Part shown: positions 10,601 to 16,768 of the stretch, piece by piece
How positions within the stretch are numbered: position 1 is the stretch's first letter
Layout: each line of letters opens with the position of its first letter
DNA from: Oscillospiraceae bacterium
GTDB lineage: Bacteria > Bacillota > Clostridia > Oscillospirales > Oscillospiraceae
Assembly: GCA_017412765.1 (NCBI GenBank)
Contig: JAFPWN010000034.1
Coordinates: 1 to 40,823 of the forward strand
Direction: 5' to 3'
Length of the DNA: 40,823 bases
Made by a program: the position numbers and the translations under genes
Notes under the pieces: model-generated
The model's input: only the letters and a program-made list of their open reading frames with translations
Told to the model about the DNA's origin: nothing
The model's database searches: none

Positions 10601-12143
10601 TCGTAAGAGGATGACCGTTAACTTGATCAAGTGCCATCAGCGCGCCTTCACCGCCGGATATCTTCGCAGGCGGGATAATTACGTGGGTGGTCGACGCGCC
10701 GATTGTCTCGTCGTTCAGCGCGGTGATGGTGATGTAAAAGTCCTTCTCTTCTTCTCCGTTCAAAACGGGGATCTCAACGGTACGACTCTTGATGCCCATC
10801 GGGATCCAGAGCTTCGCGCCGACGCCGGAGTACTCGTCGCCCTCCTTGGCGCTGCCGCCCCAGGATTTGAGCATAACGCCAACGAGTGCGTTGAGCCGTC
10901 CCTCGCGGGTGATGGTGATCGAAGCCTTGCCGTCTTCAGCGTAGACAGTCTCGGCCGCCATACTTACTGTGACCGTCTCTGGTTCGTCCTCATCAATGAT
11001 GGTTACGGAGATCGGGTTCACGTCCTCGCCAATGGCGAAGCCCTCGCCGGGGTTCTTGAGCAGCAGGATGATCTGCGCGTCGCCCTCCGCCGCCTCGGAA
11101 TAAAGCGGTGTCACGACCAGGAACTTCACCGACTCTCCGGCGTTGAAGTGCAGGCGGTACTCCTTGCCCGGATAGTTGTCCGCGACCGCGTCCGCCATGG
11201 CCTCGTTGTACTCGTCCTCCGTCATGGTGCTGCCGTTATTGGCGACGAAATCGGCGAGGCTGCTACCGGCAATCTCCTGCCTATCGGACTTCGTGCCGGT
11301 AAAGGAATCACGGGCAGCGCGGAGCGACTTAGTGGGAGAGGTCTTCTTCTCAGCCTCTGTCCACTCGCCCTCCTCCACCTCGCCCGGGATCACGGGCTCT
11401 TTTTTCTCAACGGGAGTCTCGTTCTGCTCTGCCGGAGTCTCGTTCTCCTCGGTCGGAGTCTCATTTTCCTCGGTCAGAGTCTCATTTTCCTCGGTCGGAG
11501 TCTCGTTTTCCTCAGTCGGAGTCTCGTTCTCCTCGGTCGGAGTCTCGTTCTCCTCGGTCAGAGTCTCGTTCTCCTCGGTCGGAGTCTCGTTTTCGACGAT
11601 AGGATTTCCGTTTTCGTCCAGCGGAGTCGCCGTTACTTCAGCGATCGGGTTGCCATCACTGTCAACGAGCGTAGCGCCGCCCGCATCATGGATGAGCTCG
11701 CCGAGGTCGCTTTCGGAACCTATTTCCACTTCCTCCTGCTCGTCGGAGTTAAGCGTGATCTCTTTGATGGACATATCCGCCAGGAATATATCGGGATCTA
11801 CGATCTCTTTGTAAATCTCGGCGGTGTAGTTCACATCGTGCTTGGCTGTGAGATCAACTATCTTCAGCGTAACCTCCGACTCCATATCGATGTCGCCGGT
11901 ACGCTGAATAGGGATGTAGAGCTTATCCGGGCTCTTTTCACTGATCGAATAAGCCGACTCGGGAACGAAGAACCAGTTGTCTCCGTCCTTAAACCGTTCC
12001 GGTACTGTGATCTCAATATGCTCTGCGGGATTGACCGCCTTATCCACCTCTTCAACCGCCCAGGCAATACCGTATTCTCCTGCCTGGATCAGCATCAGAA
12101 GCGCAAGCACCATTGCAATCGCGTTTCTAAAGAACTTTTTCAT
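1617..12143 (-). CDS. Giant multidomain SLH-anchored surface protein (3508 aa)
   Basis: The protein begins with a signal peptide (about 1-30). Approximate order: Calx-beta-like segment (40-130); acidic repeat of nine ENETPTE-type heptads (182-245); a second Calx-beta-like segment (385-495); two related carbohydrate-binding-like beta-sandwiches (815-975 and 1095-1215), both with W-H-E-Y-V-V-[DN]-L-T and WFRLDPM[DE]GN; a carboxypeptidase-regulatory-like segment (1350-1405); a long beta-rich part (1690-2080); a propeller-like part (2130-2715); CARDB-like domains (2750-2965); a Big2-type Ig domain (3005-3085); and three SLH repeats (3321-3508). These point to a wall-anchored adhesin or glycan-binding protein. 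No catalytic motif is recognised. AAGGAG precedes the ATG. It lies 53 bp after the 58-aa leader-peptide gene and shares its SLH end with the next gene. Domain names come from eye-read motifs and are approximate. Confidence 0.9.
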   Translation of the reverse strand: MKKFFRNAIAMVLALLMLIQAGEYGIAWAVEEVDKAVNPAEHIEITVPERFKDGDNWFFVPESAYSISEKSPDKLYIPIQRTGDIDMESEVTLKIVDLTAKHDVNYTAEIYKEIVDPDIFLADMSIKEITLNSDEQEEVEIGSESDLGELIHDAGGATLVDSDGNPIAEVTATPLDENGNPIVENETPTEENETLTEENETPTEENETPTEENETPTEENETLTEENETPTEENETPAEQNETPVEKKEPVIPGEVEEGEWTEAEKKTSPTKSLRAARDSFTGTKSDRQEIAGSSLADFVANNGSTMTEDEYNEAMADAVADNYPGKEYRLHFNAGESVKFLVVTPLYSEAAEGDAQIILLLKNPGEGFAIGEDVNPISVTIIDEDEPETVTVSMAAETVYAEDGKASITITREGRLNALVGVMLKSWGGSAKEGDEYSGVGAKLWIPMGIKSRTVEIPVLNGEEEKDFYITITALNDETIGASTTHVIIPPAKISGGEGALMALDQVNGHPLTNPINLEDGYYDIGGFDSETAFHIFTRIDKEETSHFYLDTASYGKAYDGAYVHYKGFLNWCDADFRLTRWNGGNRTQIQVNYLDDGGVKEDQWLYGAWNNVNAPERIGIEVANVDNEGAAWTDSYAVMWVDEVRLIKRQFNIRVEEPELKPLIGVDDNTVLTEYEAVFLDNSNNSTRSLWTGDSFALNAKDTKSPLRLVGIEAKIGEGDKDAWYRIATIDGKSSTVTVELTPDVIRTLDEHACITWSENGKCDYGDKGKGGKFYKGAIVVRPVFDYIDATVEFKSANPDYGTLNAEAPLPNMLWDFGSDRAMDDLMGISSLWRATNVSWTAENQDGRDYYRFTASGNDPYVSVADHAESIDNIRYLKFAAKNLNGASYLQLFASANNAYIGPSNIKIPLYQDTEWHEYVVDLTKQPNYQAANWKGALTWFRLDPMDGNVQNGSAILIDYMAFFSSEGSARTFRATEDDRVSGLLQLTYHVGDVLTLQTEVNEAGASAKMHADGFFYELHTSNAEGFTHNAVDQHYLNGSLSLQLTDRDSAGNTVDHPYYNIEPTFTENGNLTVIIPDASYAKLNKTAGLCAESDYYRFVASSDDPQVSIDTPVNASYSQWVKIRARNVSGVDGMKLFAGSGEDTVNEASGVTVTLNKDKGWHEYVVNLTGWTGIVEWFRLDPMEGNTVNGSQIQIDYIAFFPDEARARAFQNNGTGYPSLLWDFNKAGGPVMGGHCNANVSYVGISDDEGNFVRKTHEGDHWVYVVDEKVWVNDLYEINAYVADPDAAVVKWTLSDGSAFYGDTLYFRSKARARDNVITLEVYEGRDLVYMQLAGTVVTSTMNLSSGRSATDKNPVEGAILTHGYAGAVTDENGAFTFPALLARAGGKVRYLVSYNGVSTIQEATVPGLGAGKKDAVSADGKLVQAIGADLGEVRTDTYSATGAHFISVTANQYGKLRGALNAVAMNGQRLTVIAKVAPGDDYVLNHETYTEHIKEVRLYFQDQYTGERHGIYSSLYEPAEDSPAKWSWNPETGEFVLQIYPFDPDHPTEWTYGDVLMAQLITDKRGVGLAADSDMVYDPVSTGFGVYADPDYKPRTFDYDIDDLAETLQITPGTDEDGDPIYDDGALQDDDTRYSYGAFPYLGEITSAIRIVSKLVSTAFMSEEARMMEYDLNIASSEFMGDTSDFDDTMSFDVGKTPGAWQSTPVTFSMFFTMTDNFYGGVRFMLGAIFTYGAGNQYERTRNTKANLQFKLGDLLCPRKVTAPEVDPSTVTNELIYNQITTAKTENPTKETISKFGGPYFTVSVYFGVYLCYGYVEISKNGGVEKSHEMVFMGAGGFIGFGSTVGYTWAFMAGPIPLYVNVEAGIKLTFYLGSEADPNKTLAEANSSGELHGQDFSFNFSMDGRIYVTGTFGAGLPKLLGVRVSVTVGFNTGYNQNVPKWYPELFDDGKGYTMDATFTGTIDIIVTSIDVYSATWPIPVAGGYLYWFQEANRGNKCISYVENGLAKGKGDSEAARTQARAMINELIPLIDNYTGKTEQIREKTYALKNYAYDHDIIDWVTKNTIEMNKQAGIGGAIINGVLQDDTAPGGIRFHTQPHVDSQWVADDGELMSAYSVVKTTPIMEDAFHQPNSKIINIGNNKFLVAFLDDTASRDSMMASTLKWTVYDATNDTWTEPETVQDDYTMDSRPSLADADDKVILSWASATDEKYVALKETFASELKTALGREPADFEIVEAMEADPARVMSIMDIFTVEFDKQSESFGEITQLTDDEYYDDYPLAVYDEGTKDYIVIYYKTAQDDEAYDNAGDKLNDIVSAGADPDKTYSMVCYMLYNGVADTNAGYKDDTGNLYDVPAGWVRDFLYENEFDPKTMAEYDPDQDGQIEGMAGYIADYAGERFLPSTILTESGEYADPPINDLTVASGLDGLAAFAFTVDKDFNMNTAEDRELYMQYYNFETHGTYVPIRVAGDRTKTTQYYNTLTEQFETHTVTEQVEVGTPKLVRNGGNTFLFWRENGTSVKYLNVSRMLKAKVAAVADPDPDVESDWTYAVKDDGTFAVDAVMGKAYAPNVQTVEVLSSMTDEDIHITDFDFITDDEDNLYVVWTDVVTVSETDEFGQMKLVPAQEIFVSGMVQQDAETVKGTDEEGQEYTDASTTARWSKPYRLTRENAFNDGLARALDDNGGLIIVHNQFTKQIAQSEEEMMSLIAAGKIGVTTDRAGNYYAASIEYNSPIRMMVTRCDKVGSLEATEFTFSDELPVAGQVIGVQAAIENVGLTNAKGFEIEFYEYKDGVKGQQIGETITSDETIPVNTAAFVTFPWTVPADGPEGYSILASVREKNSSGYYDAIETRSETLQSLARFRLDVGEITQDGDEFIVNYTVRNTGNKAVPEGYDVKLLLSGLYGDLDSAKYGFIEDELLYSKALTLPAKTAEATSVLVAAEDGDKEVSGTTVTYSEFSESARVTIPASVFRFCGYDAVQIVITDKDGTIVADGGDHPFRQTEPMNLSLNGGKTVSLSAGSTKQVALDYDSNVFIDGGTVLYSVQDPTVASVSAHGELMGLANGTTTLTATMLPSGRTTSITVNVNGYNTEPGNTGSETINVGTSGEDDSIEVSATIEGSTAAVSAPTEAQLETIAEKAKETGSVTIDLSSLPEGVTAASIPAETIKAINDAMDESGAGMTVKLPDSSVKLDTEALSSITAQAAGTDIVIHVETVDESALNANQKEAFKDEEVEAVYDVYITADNERIAFLGDGRASITVTHEAKKDQKLSGFSVVYAAEDGTKEKIPTVARKDSVTFTVNHFSNYILTYSDPGDCAKDDNCPMSAFSDLNMNQWYHDGVHWALENGFMNGLGDGKFGPDDNTNRAMIVTMLHRLEGTPKVGNELTFTDVKEGEWYSEAIRWAAANGIVGGYGDGRFGPEDTLTREQLAVILCRYARYKGIDTAAGELKPLNGFNDAAAVSEWAVKEMRWAVDEGIINGVGNDTISPKTSATRAQVATMLMRYSALDK
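11411..11600 (-). repeat. Nine-copy 21-bp tandem repeat encoding ENETPTE heptads
   Basis: A 21-bp unit repeats nine times in frame within the giant SLH gene (residues 182-245). Seven units read ENET[PL]TE and the last two drift to ENETPAE and QNETPVE. The near-identical DNA suggests recent slippage or recombination, so copy number probably varies between strains. The product would be an extended, highly acidic spacer between the N-terminal domain and the rest. Confidence 0.9.
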
Positions 12144-12196
12144 TGTTCTTTCTCCTTAAAACGTTTTTTGTTCAATAAAGCGGGGTATGCTGATGC

Positions 12197-12373
12197 TCAG
12201 CCTTTGTTTCTCATATCTTCGTCAATGGGCTGGGTGGGTACGCGGGGTAATCTTGCAAAGGGGTTGCCTGCTCCGGCGATCTCGTCAAGCTCGTCGTCGC
12301 CGAGCTCCTGCATCGCGCCGTTGAGCGCCTTGTTCTCAAGGATAACGTTCTCTTTGTTCTTGTTGTCTTTCAT
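12197..12373 (-). CDS. 58-aa precursor peptide with double-glycine-type leader
   Basis: ATG at 12373 follows AAAGGAG at good spacing; stop TGA at 12197-12199. The N-terminal half is charged (MKDNKNKENV) and ends in LGDDELDEIAGA. This fits the C39-peptidase leader rule: Glu28 at -8, Leu29 at -7, Ile32 at -4, Gly34 at -2 and Ala35 at -1. Cleavage after Ala35 would release a 23-residue peptide starting GNPFARLPRVP and ending MRNKG, with three further prolines and no Cys, so no lanthionine or disulfide. It lies between the subtilisin gene (36 bp) and the giant SLH gene (53 bp), in a locus that encodes a C39 transporter. The core matches no family I know. It could be a bacteriocin-like peptide, a signal, or a surface-protein partner. 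Confidence 0.8.
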   Translation of the reverse strand: MKDNKNKENVILENKALNGAMQELGDDELDEIAGAGNPFARLPRVPTQPIDEDMRNKG

Positions 12374-12409
12374 TTTCGTATTCTCCTTTATAATTATTTA
12401 TTATATTCA

Positions 12410-13813
12410 TTAAAGCGATCTTCTCGCTGTTGCGAGCGGAGTCATGGTGCCCGTCTCAAAGACGAACTGTCCGTAATACTTACTCTCCGGCGGGTCAACT
12501 CTCATCCTTCCCCGGGCAGGAACGGTAAATTGCGATCTCGTTACACTGAGGCAGGTTCCGTAGCCGTCGTACTCGGCAAGAAGATAAGTGCAGTTTATTT
12601 CCTCGTCTGTATAATTCACAAGCGTAAAAGCGGACAGAAATTCGCAGGGTGTTTCGTGTGTGAATGCGTCTGCCGTCCCGGCAATGCGCTCTGCGCAGGC
12701 GCCGAGGTCGAGGATACCGTATCCGTAGTATTCGTCCAAGCCCTCCGTTCCGGCATCACGCGCCGTTTCCGTCAGAATGGAAGCGATATCATCAGGCGTA
12801 AGCTGCGGGTCAAGGCCGCGCATCACGGCAGCCGCCGCAGTGACGAAGGGAACGGAAAAGGAGGTGCCGGAGGCGGTGACGTAACCGCCCGATTTCCCGG
12901 CGGTCTTCACATTCGCGCCGGGGGCGGTGAGGAACACACTCTCGTTGTGGTTTGAGTTATAATACACCGTTCCGTTCTGATCGACCGCCCCAACGCCGAT
13001 TACGCTCTCGTAATCCGCCGGGTACATTCTGCCCACGGTGCCGTTGTTTCCGACAGCAGCGACAACGACAACGCCTTTTTCGGCTGCATATTCGACCGCT
13101 TCCCGCAGCGCCTCGAAATCGGAATTTACACCGAGGCTGAGGTTGAGAACGTCGCAGTCAAAGTCGTCGATGCCGCCGTAGATAGCGCGGCACACCGCGC
13201 TGACAGTGACCGCCTTGCCGTCTGTGATCTTCAGCGGTATGATCAACGCTCCCGGCGCGGCGCCGATGTAGCCGTCCTCACCACGACCAGCTATCAGCGC
13301 GGCGACAAGGGTGCCGTGACCATAGTTGTCAGAGGTGTCTTCCTCATCCTTGCCCTCAATGTAGCTGCGTCCGGGAAGAATGTTATCTGCAATGCAGGAA
13401 ACCGGGTTTACGCCCGAGTCCAGCACGCCGACCCGCACGCCCTCGCCCAGCGCGCCCATCTCAAACGCAGGCTCGGCGTTTACGAGAGCGAGATCCCATT
13501 TGTCATCTGCGTAGTAAATGGAGCTTCCGCTGTCAAGCAGCGTCATCTCGCCGTCCGGCTCATACCACGCCAGCAGTCCCGCGTCTCTGAGGCGGATCAT
13601 TTCCGCCTCGCTCACAAGGTCGAACGGTTCGCCGCCGGCAAGCCAGGCCGCGCTCTCCTTATATTTGACTATGTAATCCGTTCCCGCCCCTCCGGCAGCA
13701 TCATCGGGAACTGCGTGAATGAGAGCGGCTGATATTATTATCGCAAGCAAAAGCGGCCGCAGCCTTTTTCTGCATATATCATATTTACTCAGAACACCGT
13801 CACCTCTGTTCAT
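12410..13813 (-). CDS. Secreted subtilisin-like serine protease (S8)
   Basis: 467 aa. After a basic N-terminus there is a signal or anchor helix (about 18-35), then a short propeptide-like part (45-100) and the S8 catalytic domain. Catalytic residues are visible: Asp132 in GVLDSGVN, His166 in YGHGTLVA, Ser318 in SGTSFSVP, with oxyanion Asn256 in AVGNNG. The final 80 residues form a small beta domain. The ATG overlaps the sigma-factor stop (ATGA at 13810-13813), so translation is coupled. Acting outside the membrane, it could trim the exported peptide or the SLH proteins encoded downstream. That substrate link is inferred from position only; fold and triad are clear. Confidence 0.93.
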   Translation of the reverse strand: MNRGDGVLSKYDICRKRLRPLLLAIIISAALIHAVPDDAAGGAGTDYIVKYKESAAWLAGGEPFDLVSEAEMIRLRDAGLLAWYEPDGEMTLLDSGSSIYYADDKWDLALVNAEPAFEMGALGEGVRVGVLDSGVNPVSCIADNILPGRSYIEGKDEEDTSDNYGHGTLVAALIAGRGEDGYIGAAPGALIIPLKITDGKAVTVSAVCRAIYGGIDDFDCDVLNLSLGVNSDFEALREAVEYAAEKGVVVVAAVGNNGTVGRMYPADYESVIGVGAVDQNGTVYYNSNHNESVFLTAPGANVKTAGKSGGYVTASGTSFSVPFVTAAAAVMRGLDPQLTPDDIASILTETARDAGTEGLDEYYGYGILDLGACAERIAGTADAFTHETPCEFLSAFTLVNYTDEEINCTYLLAEYDGYGTCLSVTRSQFTVPARGRMRVDPPESKYYGQFVFETGTMTPLATARRSL

Positions 13814-14280
13814 ATAAGCTTCTCGCGCAGAATCGCCAACGCGCGCTTATGCTTTACCCGCACCATTCCGTAGCTGATGCCCGTCATGCGGGATATTTCC
13901 TTCAATGTCTTTTTTCTGTAATAGCGCAATATGATAAGGTTTCTCAGCTCCTCATCCATCGCGCTTAACGTCGACGCAAGCTTTTCAAGCGTCGCCTCTT
14001 TAATCAGTGCCTCGTCATAGCCGGCATCATACCCGAGCTCCTCGTCCAAAGGCTCTGTGATATGTCTTGTTCGTATGTCATCAATCAAAGTGAATCGGGT
14101 TATTCTGTAAATCCATGTTGAGAGTGAAGCTTTCTGCGCGTCATATCTCGGAAGAGAGCGTCCTATCTGCTCGAAAACGTCCTCGCAAAGATCCTCCGCA
14201 TGCTCCGGGCTGGGCGTCCTGTCAGTAAGATAGGCGAGAACTTTTTCACGATATGAAGCGTAGATTTCCTCGTACGTCAC
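13810..14280 (-). CDS. ECF-like sigma-70 family RNA polymerase sigma factor
   Basis: 156 aa with sigma region 2 (about 8-75, including DLCEDVFEQIGRSLPRYDAQKASLSTWIYRITRFTLIDDIR, given here only as the region-2 landmark positions 31-71) and region 4 (about 100-155, with ILRYYRKKTLKEISRM and a YGMVRVKHKRAL recognition helix). It directs RNA polymerase to a dedicated promoter set. Start is GTG at 14280, overlapping the stop of the 65-aa peptide gene (GTGA), with AAGGA inside that gene. No classic transmembrane anti-sigma factor is encoded next to it. The overlapping 65-aa protein occupies the place where an anti-sigma gene is often found. Its target is probably this locus, but no repeated promoter motif was proven. 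Confidence 0.9.
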   Translation of the reverse strand: MTYEEIYASYREKVLAYLTDRTPSPEHAEDLCEDVFEQIGRSLPRYDAQKASLSTWIYRITRFTLIDDIRTRHITEPLDEELGYDAGYDEALIKEATLEKLASTLSAMDEELRNLIILRYYRKKTLKEISRMTGISYGMVRVKHKRALAILREKLI

Positions 14281-14474
14281 CGGAAGCCGTCCTTCTGATT
14301 CAGACCGGTCAATTGTGAAAACGGGTCACCCGCCGCGGACAGCGATTCAAGCTCCGCGTCCGTCAGCGAAATAAGCCGCTGCGTTTCTGCTTCGTCTATA
14401 ACGCTCTGCAGCGCCTCGTTCCTTTCAAATCGCTGAAAGTCAAACAACGCGTCAAGGAGCTTTTCTATGTCCAT
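14277..14474 (-). CDS. 65-aa leader-like peptide coupled to the sigma factor
   Basis: ATG at 14474 is preferred because GAGGTGAT lies 8 bases upstream. In-frame GTG (14483) and ATG (14480) starts sit inside that ribosome site. The first 30 residues are a charged amphipathic helix (MDIEKLLDALFDFQRF). The last 29 read LTDAELESLSAA then GDPFSQLTGLNQKDGFR. This aligns with the 58-aa precursor of the same locus (LGDDELDEIAGA, GNPFARL). The -8 Glu, -7 Leu and -4 aliphatic positions are kept, but -2 is Ala instead of Gly, which should weaken C39 cleavage. Its stop overlaps the sigma-factor start. It may be a second exported peptide, or a cytoplasmic sigma modulator that mimics the leader. I know no named family. 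Confidence 0.75.
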   Translation of the reverse strand: MDIEKLLDALFDFQRFERNEALQSVIDEAETQRLISLTDAELESLSAAGDPFSQLTGLNQKDGFR

Positions 14475-14502
14475 TAGCATCACCTCGCTGTCTTCCTCTG
14501 AT

Positions 14503-14533
14503 TTTATATCCGAATCACTTTGAAAAATCGCAA
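14503..14533 (-). promoter_or_regulatory. Possible internal promoter before the 65-aa peptide gene
   Basis: In the AT-rich 102-bp gap after the second ABC gene, the minus strand reads TTGCGA (533-528), 19 bases, then TATAAA (508-503). The spacer is long for sigma-A, so this is weak. It would let peptide, sigma, protease and SLH genes be expressed apart from the exporter genes. Confidence 0.3.
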
Positions 14534-14576
14534 TGGTTTTTAATTTTTTTAATAAGAATTATGTATTACGTATCCT

Positions 14577-16757
14577 TTATGCGTCGATACGCTGGCGTTC
14601 CACCAGCTCCGCGAAAAAGCCTCCCTTTTGGATCAGCTCGTCATAGCTGCCCTCCTCGATGATCTTTCCTCCGTCGAGGACCAGAATGCGGTCGCAGTTC
14701 TGTATGGTCGAGAGCCTGTGAGCAATCACGATGCGAGTACATTTCAGCGCGTCAAGCGCCTGGGAGACCTGCTTTTGGGTCTTGTTGTCAAGCGCACTGG
14801 TGGCCTCGTCAAAAAGCAGAATCTTCGGCTTGGGGGCGATGGCGCGGGCGATCATGATCCGCTGCTTCTGTCCGCCGGAGATGCCGCCCTGTCCCTCGCC
14901 GATGATCGTGTGCATTCCCATTAGCATGGCTCGGATGTCGTCCGCAATGCCGGCAATTTCCGCCGCCTCCCACGCGTCGTCCAGTGTCAGCTCCGGCGCG
15001 GAGACGGTGATGTTGGAGTAGATGTCCCCCAGAAACAGACTGCCGTTCTGAATAACGACTCCCATTCTGCGGCGCAGGGATTGCAGATCCAGTGAGCGAA
15101 TATCCTTGCGGTCATAGTAAATCGCGCCCTTTTGCGGCGTCTCAAAGCCCAGCAGGAGGCGCATCAGCGTCGATTTGCCGCAGCCCGTCTTGCCGACAAT
15201 GGCAACGTACTCACCCGCCTTGATATTCAGGCTCAGGTCGTCGACAATATTGGGCATATTCTCCTGATAGCGGAAAGATACGTGGCTAAGCTCGATCCTG
15301 CCGGAAAGTCTTGTAACGATTTCTTTTTCTGCCGTCATCTCCGGCTCAGCCTTAAGGATCGGCTCCGCCATTTCGAGGATCGGACCGATTTCGGCAGCCT
15401 GGGTGACGATGCCCGCAAACGCGGCGAACGCCCCCGTTATCGCTCCGTATGCCGCGCTGAACGCAAGATACGACGAGGGATCGACGCCCGATACCGTCGC
15501 GAGATAATAAATGATCACAGTGCCGATCAGAGGGATCGCCGCAATAACGGCGGGGCTGATCTTCAGAAAAAGCGGCGGATTATATTGGATCTGAGCGCCC
15601 TCAGCGTAGGTATGCGCCCATTTTGCAAAGGCGCGCTTTTCCGCGCCGGAGAGCTTGATCTTCTGCATTCCGGAAATCAGTGCGAAGCTGACGCCGCTCT
15701 CCTCCGCGCTTTCCTTCAGGAATCTCCTCGTTTCTTTTGTCTGCAGATAACCCGTCAGAAGCGTTACGCCCACGGCTGCGGCAACCACTATGATAGCCGC
15801 AGGCGCAAGCGCCGGTGCATAATCAAAAAGCTGGCTGACGTACAGAAGCGACAGTATCGACGTCACGCCGAAGGAAAACACGCCGCCCAGAAGCAGTACG
15901 CACAGCCGGTTGATTCCTCCGCTTCTCATAGCCAGATTGCCGGCGTTGAACGCACGGAAAAACGGCGTTGGGAGGCTCATGAGACGCGACATCATCGCCG
16001 CCTCCATCGGCAAAGCCACCTTGATCTGTATGCGGTTCATCGCAAGCTCTCTCGATGCTGTGAGCAGCTGCGACGATACGAGTATGCACAGCATGAAAAC
16101 GGCAGTACTCCAAAGAATCGTACTGCTTCCGCTCTCCAGCACAAAGCCGCTCAAAAAATCGGTCGCGCGAGGCAGCATCATTCCGACAAGCGTCACCATC
16201 AGCGTCAGCGCGATGACTGCGGCATAGTCGTAAAGATTCAGGCAGCCCTTCATATATGATATCAGATCCGGTATTCCGAGCGAGCGCTGCGGCAGCGGCT
16301 GATAGAAGCAGATAGCCTCCTCCTCCAGCAGCCCGCAGGTCTTCTTTCCCGCCGTAATCTTATGGCCTTGCGCGTCGTACCAGTAATAGCCTCCGTACTT
16401 TTTCGGGATCAGCGCCACGGGCAGGCCGTCCTCCCGGCGGATGCCGATCATGGGAACGAAGGTATCTCTGTACCAGCTTCCCGAAAGCGTCACGTCACGC
16501 CGCATAATCCCATAAGGTCTGAGGGCGTAGTCAAGCTGTTCCCCGGGATCTGTAACCGAGGATGGGATCTCCACCGGCTTGCAGTGATAATATTTCAGAA
16601 CGTCGTCAATGGCCGCTTTCGTCACAAAGCGCTCATTGCGAAGCGCGTCGGACACTCGCTTGCCCATCACGACGGAGGTCATGCCCAGAATGGAATCCTC
16701 GAACACTTCGCTGTCATTTTGCTTGCGAAGCCGAATCTGTTCATCAAACCAGCTCAT
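14577..16757 (-). CDS. NHLM-type ABC transporter, permease/ATPase without peptidase
   Basis: 726 aa. The N-terminal 160 residues are a soluble domain lacking the C39 Cys/His residues. Six membrane helices follow (about 180-460), then an ABC ATPase domain (about 490-720) with Walker A GKTGCGKST, signature SGGQKQR, Walker B ILLFDEATSALD and switch His in IAHRLST. The long soluble N-terminus next to a C39-containing partner is the arrangement of the two-ABC NHLM bacteriocin export systems. It should form a heterodimer with the neighbouring C39 transporter in the cytoplasmic membrane. The ribosome site GAGGAGG starts in the partner gene's stop codon (11-bp gap), so stoichiometry is probably coupled. 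Confidence 0.88.
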   Translation of the reverse strand: MSWFDEQIRLRKQNDSEVFEDSILGMTSVVMGKRVSDALRNERFVTKAAIDDVLKYYHCKPVEIPSSVTDPGEQLDYALRPYGIMRRDVTLSGSWYRDTFVPMIGIRREDGLPVALIPKKYGGYYWYDAQGHKITAGKKTCGLLEEEAICFYQPLPQRSLGIPDLISYMKGCLNLYDYAAVIALTLMVTLVGMMLPRATDFLSGFVLESGSSTILWSTAVFMLCILVSSQLLTASRELAMNRIQIKVALPMEAAMMSRLMSLPTPFFRAFNAGNLAMRSGGINRLCVLLLGGVFSFGVTSILSLLYVSQLFDYAPALAPAAIIVVAAAVGVTLLTGYLQTKETRRFLKESAEESGVSFALISGMQKIKLSGAEKRAFAKWAHTYAEGAQIQYNPPLFLKISPAVIAAIPLIGTVIIYYLATVSGVDPSSYLAFSAAYGAITGAFAAFAGIVTQAAEIGPILEMAEPILKAEPEMTAEKEIVTRLSGRIELSHVSFRYQENMPNIVDDLSLNIKAGEYVAIVGKTGCGKSTLMRLLLGFETPQKGAIYYDRKDIRSLDLQSLRRRMGVVIQNGSLFLGDIYSNITVSAPELTLDDAWEAAEIAGIADDIRAMLMGMHTIIGEGQGGISGGQKQRIMIARAIAPKPKILLFDEATSALDNKTQKQVSQALDALKCTRIVIAHRLSTIQNCDRILVLDGGKIIEEGSYDELIQKGGFFAELVERQRIDA

Positions 16758-16768
16758 GAAATGCCTCC

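Noticed and set aside
11411-11600. CRISPR-like array
   Set aside because: The repeats are contiguous 21-bp coding units without spacers, in frame within a surface protein. No CRISPR array or cas gene is seen anywhere.
9882-12413. 843-aa plus-strand reading frame opposite the giant SLH gene
   Set aside because: No ribosome site and no recognisable domain; the minus-strand frame has signal peptide, repeats and SLH domains. Long antisense frames arise from its codon bias.
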